A stretch of DNA of 5,951 nucleotides from Candidatus Rifleibacteriota bacterium (GCA_022704885.1 JAKJFO010000108.1:8079-14029); one strand, 5' to 3'. Numbered from the stretch's first letter, positions 1 to 5,501 are shown. Program-made: numbers and translations. Notes: generated from the sequence alone by a model not told the origin.

Positions 1-96
1 TATATAATGGCCCAGTTCATGCACCAGAGCGATGCTGACCAGCACGAAACATATCGAAAGTATCGTTTTAACGGCGACATAAAGAAAAGCTAACAT
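1..96 (-). CDS. rseP: M50 site-2 zinc metalloprotease, RseP type (N-terminal 32 codons only)
   Basis: Only the first 32 codons are present; the gene runs off the left edge. The ATG is at 96-94, 20 bases after the cdsA stop, with a GGAAAGG ribosome site 7 bases upstream. The visible protein has a hydrophobic segment (about residues 11-25) ending in HELGHY at residues 26-31. HExxH at the cytoplasmic face of the first transmembrane helix is the zinc-binding and catalytic motif of the M50 intramembrane proteases; His26 and His30 would bind zinc and Glu27 would be the general base. RseP-type enzymes cut membrane-embedded anti-sigma factors and signal peptide remnants. Position directly after cdsA is the classic place for rseP. 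The PDZ domains and the second zinc motif (LDG) lie outside the window, so RseP is favoured over other M50 members by context, not proven. Confidence 0.88.
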   Translation of the reverse strand, partial: MLAFLYVAVKTILSICFVLVSIALVHELGHYI

Positions 97-116
97 CCAA
101 AGACCTTTCCAGACTG

Positions 117-899
117 TTAATTAAAAGCTACCAGAGCATAGCACAGCGGGCCAAGAAAAAGAACACTGTCGATACGGTCGAGAACACCGCCGTGCGCCCC
201 CAGCAGGGCACCAGAGTCCTTCACTTCCGACTCGCGTTTAAGTACTGATTCAAATAAATCGGCAATTTGGCCGATTGTGGCAATGACTATTGCCATAATA
301 ATCAGCCGGGGCTGGGAAAGCTTGAGCAGTTGGTAGTGCCCGGCCATGATTACAAAAGCCGCGCAGCTGAGTGCGCCACCTACCGCTCCCGAAATCGTTT
401 TGTTCGGGCTGATCGCCGGGGCGAGCTTTGGTCCGCGAATGCTCATGCCAAAAGCATAAGCCCCCATATCGAGAGCCCAGACTGCTGCAAGAATGATGAA
501 CAGTGTTAAACCACTGTCGGCTCGCGCAAGCATCAGGTAAAAAGCCAGACAGAACGGCAGATAGATGAGGCTGAACAGCCCACGCATGAACCGTTGTGTA
601 TTGTCTCCCTGCAGGCCTCGCATGACTGTAAACACGACAAGACAGACCAGCGACATGGCGAATGACATCAGCAGGCCGGGAGCGCCATAAAAATGGGCGG
701 CCGGCAGCATGATCAGGGTCGCCAGCCATTCGACCATCGGTTTGTTGCCATTACTGCGGCTGAGCATCTGATTGAGCTCATATTGCCCGAGAATGCAGAC
801 CAGCGCCAGAAATACCATTCTGATCTCGTCGCCGGCCGCGACCAGCAGTCCGTAAACTGCAGGAATGCCGATGAGAATGACTGGTATGCGAGCCAGCAT
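117..899 (-). CDS. cdsA: Phosphatidate cytidylyltransferase (CDP-diglyceride synthase)
   Basis: This integral membrane enzyme makes CDP-diacylglycerol from CTP and phosphatidate, the branch point of bacterial phospholipid synthesis. The 260-residue protein is the usual family length and has several hydrophobic stretches (about 4-20, 28-40, 58-70, 77-93, 108-125, 130-150, 171-187, 198-212 and 244-258). The CTP_transf_1 signature is complete near the C-terminus: SVLKRESEVKD at 218-228 followed by HGGVLDRID at 236-244, with the acidic residues D228, D241 and D244 in place. An earlier conserved stretch, LDMGAYAFG (143-151) then KLAPAISPNKT (158-168), also fits the family; the position after KT that is often W-E-G reads I-S-G here. 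The ATG lies 9 bases after the uppS stop and is preceded by AAGGA, so the two are probably translated in series. It is followed directly by the M50 protease rather than by dxr. Confidence 0.96.
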   Translation of the reverse strand: MLARIPVILIGIPAVYGLLVAAGDEIRMVFLALVCILGQYELNQMLSRSNGNKPMVEWLATLIMLPAAHFYGAPGLLMSFAMSLVCLVVFTVMRGLQGDNTQRFMRGLFSLIYLPFCLAFYLMLARADSGLTLFIILAAVWALDMGAYAFGMSIRGPKLAPAISPNKTISGAVGGALSCAAFVIMAGHYQLLKLSQPRLIIMAIVIATIGQIADLFESVLKRESEVKDSGALLGAHGGVLDRIDSVLFLGPLCYALVAFN

Positions 900-908
900 G
901 GTTGTTCC

Positions 909-1661
909 TTATAATTGTTCGCTGATTTTGCCGAACCGCCGCTCGCGGTTCTGGTATGCTTCGATTGCTTTCAGCAGTTCGACTTCATCGAAGTCAGGCC
1001 ATAGTACCTGAGTGAAATAGAGCTCTGCATAGGCGCCCCGCCAGAGGTGAAAGTTGCTGGTGCGCATTTCACCGCTGGTTCTGATCATGAGATCGACATC
1101 AGGCAGCTCCGGCCAGTAGAGATAGCGGCTGATAAGTTCTTCGGTCACTTCTTCAGGCTTATGACCGGCTGCCATGATCTTTTTGACGGCATCGACGATT
1201 TCGGCGCGGCCGCCGTAATTGATACAAAGATTGAGCGACAGGCCGGGATTGTTCTTCATCAGTTCGGTCGAGATGTTGGCCTGTCTGATGATTTCGGGGG
1301 CGAGCTCTTCCATGCGGCCGAGAAGTCTGAATTTGACCCCTTCGGCATGCAGGTCATTGCGTTCTCTGATAATATAGGCACGTATCAGGCGCATCAGCGC
1401 TGATACTTCGAAGCTTGGGCGCGCCCAGTTCTCAACCGAAAAGGCATAAAGACTGATATGGCGAACGCCGATATCGTTGGCAAATCGCACCACACCCTTT
1501 ACCCGGCGGGCGCCTTCCTGGTGGCCGTGTATGCGGGTTTTGCCGCGTGACTTGGCCCAGCGCCCGTTACCATCCATTATTATGCCGATGTGTGCGGGTA
1601 TCTTGCCTTTGTCGAGCCTGTCGAGCAGCTCGTTTTTGAGCTTTTCCCTGGTGTTGTCCAA
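909..1661 (-). CDS. uppS: Isoprenyl transferase, undecaprenyl diphosphate synthase type, TTG start
   Basis: This cis-prenyltransferase extends farnesyl diphosphate with isopentenyl diphosphate units to make the C55 carrier lipid for cell-wall and O-antigen precursors. From the TTG at 1661 the product is 250 residues, close to the usual 240-255. Family motifs are intact: HIGIIMDGNGRWAKSRG at 24-40 with the catalytic Asp30, HQEGARR at 47-53, SVENW at 75-79, and RTSGEMRTSNF at 194-204 followed by LWRGAYAELYF (206-216). The usual LWQ is LWR here. No ATG fits: the nearest upstream in frame is at 1715, deep inside the ferredoxin gene, and would add an Arg-rich 18-residue extension. The next Met is Met29, inside the catalytic motif. 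The TTG has AGGAA 5 bases upstream and lies 2 bases after the ferredoxin stop, which suggests translational coupling. The exact chain length of the product cannot be read from sequence. Confidence 0.95.
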   Translation of the reverse strand: MDNTREKLKNELLDRLDKGKIPAHIGIIMDGNGRWAKSRGKTRIHGHQEGARRVKGVVRFANDIGVRHISLYAFSVENWARPSFEVSALMRLIRAYIIRERNDLHAEGVKFRLLGRMEELAPEIIRQANISTELMKNNPGLSLNLCINYGGRAEIVDAVKKIMAAGHKPEEVTEELISRYLYWPELPDVDLMIRTSGEMRTSNFHLWRGAYAELYFTQVLWPDFDEVELLKAIEAYQNRERRFGKISEQL

Positions 1662-1663
1662 TG

Positions 1664-1834
1664 TTATTCCTGACCATCCGGTACGATTGCATCGACCGGA
1701 CAGACTTCGGCGCATTTGCCGCAGTCAGTGCATTTAGCGGTAATTACGTAAGGAAACCCGATCTTGATTGCCTTGACCGGACAGACAGGCTGACAGGTGC
1801 CACAGGATACACATTCTTCGGTTATTCTGTACAT
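1664..1834 (-). CDS. Small 2[4Fe-4S] ferredoxin, clostridial type (56 residues)
   Basis: A soluble low-potential electron carrier. The 56-residue product carries two complete cluster motifs: C8-x2-C11-x2-C14-x3-C18-P and C35-x2-C38-x2-C41-x3-C45-P. All eight cysteines are present, each motif ends in the usual CPV-x-AI, and the length matches the approximately 55-residue clostridial ferredoxins. The ATG at 1834 is 3 bases after the frr stop, with GGGAAG at the end of frr as a likely ribosome site. The stop is 2 bases before the uppS TTG, so the gene is embedded in the operon and probably co-translated. Its partner enzymes are not shown by the sequence. Its place beside isoprenoid-using uppS makes the iron-sulphur enzymes IspG and IspH, which need a low-potential donor, reasonable candidates, but that is inference. 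A short stand-alone donor for another enzyme is equally possible. Confidence 0.95.
   Translation of the reverse strand: MYRITEECVSCGTCQPVCPVKAIKIGFPYVITAKCTDCGKCAEVCPVDAIVPDGQE
1667..1671 (-). promoter_or_regulatory. Ribosome binding site for uppS, supports the TTG start
   Basis: AGGAA is formed by the last two sense codons of the ferredoxin gene (CAG GAA) and lies 5 bases before the TTG at 1661-1659. It is the only Shine-Dalgarno-like sequence near a plausible uppS start, so it decides that start. It also means ribosomes finishing the ferredoxin pass over the site. Confidence 0.65.
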
Positions 1835-1837
1835 GGT

Positions 1838-2398
1838 TTACTTCCCGAGAATTTCGTTTTCCTTGGCCTTGAATACGCTGTCGATCTGAGCGATGTGCTC
1901 GTCGGTCAGTTTCTGAATGCGGTCAAGAGCCTTTTTGCATTCATCCTGGGTGATTTCGCTCTTCTTTTCGCGGGCTTTGAGGTCTTCGTTGGCGTCTCTT
2001 CTGACGTTACGCAGAGCGACCTTGAAGTCTTCAGCTTTTTTCTTGGCGTTTTTGACCAGATCGTTGCGGCGTTCTTCAGTGAGAGGCGGAATCGGCAGAC
2101 GAATCAGATTGCCGTCATTCTGCGGGTTTAGGCCGAGATCGGACTTCTGAATCGCTTTTTCAATTTCGCTCAGGACCGTTTTGTCCCAGGGCTGAATGAC
2201 GAGAGACTTCGGATCGGGAGCTGATACCGAAGCCACATGCTGCAAAGGGACTTCCTGACCATACTGGTTAACCGTGATGCGACTGAGCAGCGAAGGTGTC
2301 GCTCTGGAGGTGCGCATGGTTGAATATTCCTTTTTGAGAACTTCAACTGACTGAACCATCTTGGTTTTGGCTTCGTTTATGATTGATTCCAGAGACAT
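1838..2398 (-). CDS. frr: Ribosome recycling factor
   Basis: With EF-G this tRNA-shaped protein splits the ribosome after termination so that subunits can be reused. The 186-residue length is typical (about 185). The first long helix leads into MRTSRATPSLLSRI (28-41), matching the family's L-R-T-G-R-A hinge with Ser for Gly. The beta domain spans about 31-104 (VPLQHVASVSAPDPKSLVIQ within it, ending near LPIPPLTEERR 101-111). The return helices carry NVRRDAN at 131-137, the conserved arginine patch that contacts 23S rRNA. A strong AGGAGG lies 5 bases before the ATG, in the 17-base gap after pyrH. In many bacteria pyrH-frr is a fixed pair, as here. Nothing looks damaged or unusual. Confidence 0.97.
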   Translation of the reverse strand: MSLESIINEAKTKMVQSVEVLKKEYSTMRTSRATPSLLSRITVNQYGQEVPLQHVASVSAPDPKSLVIQPWDKTVLSEIEKAIQKSDLGLNPQNDGNLIRLPIPPLTEERRNDLVKNAKKKAEDFKVALRNVRRDANEDLKAREKKSEITQDECKKALDRIQKLTDEHIAQIDSVFKAKENEILGK

Positions 2399-2415
2399 AT
2401 ATTCCTCCTGTTGAT

Positions 2416-3147
2416 TTAACTTTCGATTACGTCGGTGCCGGTAGCGGCGCCGGAGCAGGCTTTGAGCAGGTTGCCCGGCTCAGCGAGCGAGAGGACTTTG
2501 AGCGGCATGCGATTGTCGCGACAGAGGGTTATCGCTACGAGATCCATGACGCCGAGATTGCGGCGCAGAACTTCTTCGTAGGTGATCTGCAGAAACTTCG
2601 TGGCTGATGGGTTTTTAACCGGATCTGAATCGTAGACGCCATCGACCTTGGTGCCTTTGATCAACACATCGCACGTGGTCTCGATGGCGCGCAGAGCCGC
2701 TGCCGAATCGGTGCTGAAATACGGGTTGCCGGTTCCGCCTGCATACAGGCAGACAACGCCGGCGGTGATGTTGGCAACCGCATCATCTATATCATAAGCT
2801 GCGACGAGCGGATGCATGGGGATGGCTGAATAAACTTTTGCTTTGACGCCGGCGGCTTCGAGGTGTTCGGCGAAGCAGATGGCGTTCATGACTGTGGCCA
2901 GCATGCCGATGGCATCGGCGCGGTGCCTTTTGAGCGCCGGCAGTGTGGTTCTGGCGCCGCGGAAAAAATTGCCGCCGCCAAGAACTATGCCGGGAACGAT
3001 GCCATTTTCGGTAAGGGTTCTGATTTCTCTGGCGAATCCATCGAGAACTGAGCGGTTGAAGCCGAAGCCATCGCTGCCGCCGAGCATTTCGCCACTCAGT
3101 TTGAGCAGTGGTCGTCGGAAACGTATCTGGTCACTGGCTGTAGTCAT
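2416..3147 (-). CDS. pyrH: Uridylate (UMP) kinase, hexameric bacterial type
   Basis: PyrH phosphorylates UMP to UDP using ATP in pyrimidine nucleotide synthesis; it belongs to the amino acid kinase fold family and is unrelated to eukaryotic UMP/CMP kinases. At 243 residues it has the normal size. Landmarks are LLKLSGE at 14-20 (phosphate-binding Lys), LGGGNFFRG at 56-64 (glycine loop), RADAIGMLATVMNA at 76-89 with the UMP-binding Asp78, YAGGTGNPYFSTDSAAALRA at 135-154, and KVDGVYDSDP at 167-176 (nucleotide site), followed by MDLVAITLCRDN at 201-212. The stretch before KVDG reads KGT rather than the common KAT. An AGGG lies 9 bases before the ATG. The gene is separated from tsf by a 108-base gap containing a strong hairpin, the largest gap inside the operon. 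Confidence 0.97.
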   Translation of the reverse strand: MTTASDQIRFRRPLLKLSGEMLGGSDGFGFNRSVLDGFAREIRTLTENGIVPGIVLGGGNFFRGARTTLPALKRHRADAIGMLATVMNAICFAEHLEAAGVKAKVYSAIPMHPLVAAYDIDDAVANITAGVVCLYAGGTGNPYFSTDSAAALRAIETTCDVLIKGTKVDGVYDSDPVKNPSATKFLQITYEEVLRRNLGVMDLVAITLCRDNRMPLKVLSLAEPGNLLKACSGAATGTDVIES

Positions 3148-3179
3148 GTCCTGGTTCCCTTTCTCTGGTCGAAACAGGG

Positions 3180-3212
3180 GTAGAGACGCCTGAACCTTTC
3201 AGGCGTCTCTAC
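3180..3212. repeat. 15-bp perfect hairpin between tsf and pyrH
   Basis: The arms are 3180-3194 (GTAGAGACGCCTGAA) and 3198-3212, perfectly complementary over 15 bp around a 3-base loop. On the operon strand the stem is followed by CCCCTGTTTCG, with no run of T; on the plus strand it is followed by TGGGTTACC, also without T. It therefore does not look like a normal intrinsic terminator. It could be an RNA-processing or stability element, a partial attenuator that sets the tsf to pyrH ratio, or a copy of a dispersed palindromic repeat: GTAGAGACGC-type palindromes are, from memory, common in some genomes such as cyanobacteria. Confidence 0.85.
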
Positions 3213-3255
3213 TGGGTTACCTTAACTTTCTGGAAATCAGTTTCAACAAAAGCAC

Positions 3256-4353
3256 TTACCCGGCTGCTTCAGATGCTTTTTCTTCCGGGGTGGCGTCACC
3301 AGTTGCGGCTTCACCACGGGCCCATCTGCGATAGGCGACCAGCTCTATTCTGGCGCCGACTGCTTTGGACACTTCATTGGTAAGGTCAGAGATCGATTTT
3401 TTGTCATCTTTAACATAGGCCTGATCAAGGAGACAGCTTTCCATGAAATATTTGTTCAATCTGCCTTCTGCAATTGAGTGAATCATTTTATCGTTCATGG
3501 AAGCGGCAGCTGCAGCGGAAGCCGTTTTAATGATTTCGCGAGCCTTGTCTACCGTTGCCTGGTCGATCCAGCCTTTTTCCATGTTAGATTTCATGTGGTC
3601 TTCGCTGTCAACATGAGCGGGATTGATTTTTTCTTTTTCAAGAGCTTTGTTAACGGCTTTTCCAATTAGTTCAGCTTTTGTTTTTTCGATGGCAATATTA
3701 AGTTCTCTGGTTTTAACATCCTGGGAGATGTTTGCTGAAGACAATGCTATTGGATTCATGGCAGCAACCTGAAGGGCTACTTCATGGGCGTAGCGATCCA
3801 CTTCCGGGGCTTTCGCGGCGGCTTCGGTTTCAGCTTTGACCTGAATGATAACGCCGATGCTGCCTTCGCCATGGACGTAGGTAGCAAAGATACCATTCTG
3901 GCCGGCTGGAAAAGCGAGGTGTTCAGCGCGGCTTACCGAGATGTTTTCGCCGGTGGTGGCGATTTTTGACTTAATGAATTCTTCGAACGGGTGACCATCG
4001 ACAGTCAGCTTGTTGAGGTCTTCTGCCGTTTTAACAGAGGGGGTTTTGAGAACCAGATTTGCGATCTTGTTGGCAAAAGCCGCGAAGTCTTCGTTTCTGG
4101 CGACAAAGTCAGTTTCACAGTTGACTTCGACAATGGCAACGGAGCGATTGTCGGCGGTGGCCAAAGGAATTACCAGGCCCTGTGATGTGGCTCGGCCAGA
4201 GCGTTTGTCGGCTGAGGCAAGACCCTTCTTGCGGAGATAGTCAACGGCGGCTTCGAAATCGCCATTGCATTCCACCAGAGCCTCTTTGCATTTGAGCATG
4301 CCGGCGCCGGTCTTTTCACGAAGTTCTTTTACGAGTTGAGCAGTTATCTGCAT
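3256..4353 (-). CDS. tsf: Elongation factor Ts, long form with extra C-terminal segment
   Basis: EF-Ts exchanges GDP for GTP on EF-Tu. The protein has 365 residues, longer than the roughly 200-300 of most bacteria. The N-terminal UBA-like domain (about 1-50) contains LREKTGAGMLKCKEAL (11-26), and the EF-Tu-contacting core motif TDFVARN is at 81-87. The first dimerisation half ends near HEVALQVAAMNPIAL (200-214). About 80 residues beyond the usual plan then follow (about 224-290, containing INPAHVDSEDHM at 243-254), before the family's conserved IAEGRLNKYFMESCLLDQ (294-311) and a C-terminal ELVAYRRWARGEA (337-349). From memory, Bacteroidales EF-Ts carries a very similar segment. The last 16 or so residues are a low-complexity Ala/Glu tail. 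The ATG is 22 bases after rpsB with AAAGG upstream. The frame is intact throughout. Confidence 0.97.
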   Translation of the reverse strand: MQITAQLVKELREKTGAGMLKCKEALVECNGDFEAAVDYLRKKGLASADKRSGRATSQGLVIPLATADNRSVAIVEVNCETDFVARNEDFAAFANKIANLVLKTPSVKTAEDLNKLTVDGHPFEEFIKSKIATTGENISVSRAEHLAFPAGQNGIFATYVHGEGSIGVIIQVKAETEAAAKAPEVDRYAHEVALQVAAMNPIALSSANISQDVKTRELNIAIEKTKAELIGKAVNKALEKEKINPAHVDSEDHMKSNMEKGWIDQATVDKAREIIKTASAAAAASMNDKMIHSIAEGRLNKYFMESCLLDQAYVKDDKKSISDLTNEVSKAVGARIELVAYRRWARGEAATGDATPEEKASEAAG

Positions 4354-4375
4354 AGCTTTTACCTTTCAAGTTAAA

Positions 4376-5188
4376 TTAGTCGATTACCAGTTTGTCATCT
4401 GCATCTTCGATGGTGTCAACGGCGCCCAGTGCGGTTGCCATGTCGACTTCGCCGTCAGTCATGCCTTCGCGGGTTTCAGCTTCTTCGCTGACTCTGTCGA
4501 ATGACTTGCCTTCGAGTGCTTCGAGAACTGCATCGGCGATAATTCCGGTAACCAGTTTTACGGCTCTGATCGCGTCGTCATTGCCGGGGATAACGAAGTC
4601 GATGTTGTCGGGATCGCAGTTGGTATCTACTACTGATACTATGGGGATGCCCATTTTTCTGGCTTCGGCGACAGCAATCGCTTCTTTGTGAGGATCGATG
4701 ACGAACAGAGCGCCGGGCATACCCTTCATGTTCTTGATTCCGCCAAGGGCGCGATCAAGTTTTTCGCATTCCTTTTTCATTTTGGAAGCTTCTTTTTTCG
4801 GATATGATTCGATTTTACCACTGTCGATCAGCTCGTTGAGTTCTTTGAGCCTCTTGATGCGCTTTTCGATGGTGACGTAATTGGTCAGCATGCCACCGAG
4901 CCAGCGGTAATTGACAAAATACATACCGCAGCGTTCGGCTTCCTGTTTGATGATGTCCTGTGCCTGGCGCTTGGTGCTGACGAAGAGAAGAGGCTTGCCT
5001 TCGCGAACCACGCTCTTGATAAAATCACAGGCTTCATCGAGCAGTTTGGTGGTCTTCTGCAGGTCGATAATGTAGATGCCGTTGCGGGCGGTGAAGATGT
5101 ACTTGGCCATCTTCGGGTTCCATCTTCTGGTCTGATGACCAAAATGTACGCCGGCTTCGAGCAGGCTTTTCATTGATACCATGGACAT
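4376..5188 (-). CDS. rpsB: 30S ribosomal protein S2
   Basis: S2 binds the back of the 30S head-body junction and is needed to dock S1 in bacteria that have it. The 270-residue protein shows the family hallmarks: [14 protein letters not shown] at 14-27, [11 protein letters not shown] at 36-46, RWLGGMLTN at 95-103, a helical hairpin (about 107-140) and [19 protein letters not shown] (150-168), then [19 protein letters not shown] (180-198). The tail from about 230 is strongly acidic and probably disordered. Three Met codons occur in the first six; the first, at 5188, is chosen because GGAGG (5203-5199) lies 10 bases upstream, whereas the next Met would be 16 bases away. It is the first gene of the operon and has a good promoter just upstream. 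S2 often represses its own leader, but no known leader fold was recognised in the short 5' region here. Confidence 0.98.
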   Translation of the reverse strand: MSMVSMKSLLEAGVHFGHQTRRWNPKMAKYIFTARNGIYIIDLQKTTKLLDEACDFIKSVVREGKPLLFVSTKRQAQDIIKQEAERCGMYFVNYRWLGGMLTNYVTIEKRIKRLKELNELIDSGKIESYPKKEASKMKKECEKLDRALGGIKNMKGMPGALFVIDPHKEAIAVAEARKMGIPIVSVVDTNCDPDNIDFVIPGNDDAIRAVKLVTGIIADAVLEALEGKSFDRVSEEAETREGMTDGEVDMATALGAVDTIEDADDKLVID

Positions 5189-5204
5189 TGAAACTGTACC
5201 TCCG

Positions 5205-5215
5205 GGAAATTTTCC
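5205..5215. repeat. Short inverted repeat in the rpsB leader
   Basis: GGAAA (5205-5209) and TTTCC (5211-5215) flank a single base. In the rpsB transcript this dyad lies immediately before the GGAGG ribosome site at 5203-5199. A hairpin with a one-base centre cannot form fully in RNA, so only a weak structure is possible. It is recorded because of its location, with no assigned role. Confidence 0.3.
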
Positions 5216-5237
5216 AAAAAGTTAAATTGGTTGTGAC

Positions 5238-5266
5238 ATGTTAGCTTATTTGCATGTTCTGGTCAA
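5238..5266 (-). promoter_or_regulatory. Sigma-70-like promoter of the rpsB operon
   Basis: On the minus strand the -35 box TTGACC (5266-5261; 5 of 6 to TTGACA) and the -10 box TAACAT (5243-5238; 4 of 6 to TATAAT) are separated by exactly 17 bases. Transcription would start near 5231 and give a leader of about 43 bases with GGAGG before the rpsB start. A-tracts lie directly upstream of the -35 box, as in UP elements of ribosomal promoters. Confidence 0.7.
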
Positions 5267-5286
5267 GTTTTTTGCAGCAAAAAACT
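5266..5286. repeat. Palindrome next to the rpsB -35 box
   Basis: AGTTTTTTGC (5266-5275) and GCAAAAAACT (5277-5286) are perfect complements around a single A at 5276. The palindrome ends on the first base of the -35 box. It could be a regulator operator or two mirrored A-tracts acting as an UP element or bent DNA. No terminator role is expected, since no gene ends here. Confidence 0.7.
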
Positions 5287-5320
5287 CATTGTTGATCGGT
5301 ATTGTGCAGGGTTCTCGGGC

Positions 5321-5438
5321 TGACATCTGCATCAGAAAAGAGTTTGGTTGCTGATTAGACCAGAAAACTCTTTGTGGTTAATGGTTTGAGGTTTGTTGAG
5401 GTGTCGGGTGAAAATGGCATCTGATGCAGGTTTTGTCA
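5321..5438. repeat. Nested inverted repeats in the divergent intergenic region
   Basis: Outer arms are TGACA (5321-5325) with CTGCATCAGA (5327-5336), against TCTGATGCAG (5420-5429) with TGTCA (5434-5438). Immediately inside the left arm is AAAGAGTTT (5337-5345), which pairs with AAACTCTTT (5365-5373). Within that, GGTT (5346-5349) pairs with GACC (5358-5361), counting one G-T pair, around an 8-base loop. GCATC-T-GATGC (5417-5427) is itself a small palindrome. The right outer arm includes the -35 box of the plus-strand gene. Neither strand shows an open reading frame or a recognised RNA family. It could be operator sites for regulators or an unrecognised structured RNA. Confidence 0.55.
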
Positions 5439-5461
5439 TGTATTGTAAAATATTCTAATAT
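5433..5461 (+). promoter_or_regulatory. Likely promoter of the divergent HTH-PIN gene
   Basis: TTGTCA (5433-5438; 5 of 6 to TTGACA) is followed after 17 bases by TAATAT (5456-5461; 4 of 6 to TATAAT). Transcription would begin near 5468, giving a leader of about 34 bases before the ATG at 5502. The local sequence is so AT-rich that other -10 boxes, such as TATTCT at 5451-5456, are possible. Confidence 0.5.
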
Positions 5462-5474
5462 ATTGTAACATATT
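5441..5474. repeat. Paired 14-base direct repeats over the -10 region, putative operator
   Basis: TATTGTAAAATATT (5441-5454) and TATTGTAACATATT (5461-5474) match at 13 of 14 bases and are offset by exactly 20 bases, about two helical turns. The second copy also sits in a dyad, TAATAT (5456-5461) and ATATTA (5470-5475). The repeats cover the proposed -10 box and start site of the gene encoding a DNA-binding protein, so autorepression by that protein is a natural inference. Confidence 0.55.
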
Positions 5475-5487
5475 AAATAAAGACAAA

Positions 5488-5493
5488 CAGGAG
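5488..5493 (+). promoter_or_regulatory. Ribosome binding site of the HTH-PIN gene
   Basis: CAGGAG lies 8 bases before the ATG at 5502 and fixes that start; no other start codon in this frame has a comparable site. Confidence 0.75.
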
Positions 5494-5501
5494 ACTGCGT
5501 T

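Larger units (their letters stand above)
5189..5501. other. Divergent intergenic region, 313 bases, no gene seen
   Basis: This AT-rich stretch separates the minus-strand operon from the plus-strand HTH gene. Reading from the operon side it holds the rpsB ribosome site and leader, the rpsB promoter, the palindrome at 5266-5286, a stretch with no clear signal (about 5290-5320), the nested inverted repeats, and the second promoter with its direct repeats. AAAACTCATTGT (5281-5292) and AAAACTCTTTGT (5364-5375) are near-identical copies 83 bases apart, and an inverted form occurs at 5337-5345. No terminator is visible for either direction and no tRNA or known riboswitch was recognised. Confidence 0.7.

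Noticed and set aside
250..729. Minus-strand frame of 159 codons inside cdsA
   Set aside because: It is an alternative frame within a gene whose full CdsA signature is in the other frame; the translation lacks membrane segments or motifs.
1662..1715. Upstream ATG extension of uppS starting at 1715
   Set aside because: It would overlap the ferredoxin gene by 52 bases, adds an Arg-rich sequence not seen in the family, and lacks the ribosome site that the TTG at 1661 has.
1661..2131. Plus-strand frame of 156 codons opposite the ferredoxin gene and frr
   Set aside because: It lies antisense to two well-supported genes, has no ribosome site and shows no family features.
3180..3212. Intrinsic terminator after tsf
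   Set aside because: No T-run follows the stem on either strand, and the downstream genes have no evident promoter of their own, so a full stop of transcription here is unlikely.
5189..5230. Autoregulatory S2-binding leader of rpsB
   Set aside because: The predicted leader is only about 43 bases and I could not recognise the structured element known from other bacteria; absence of recognition is not proof of absence.
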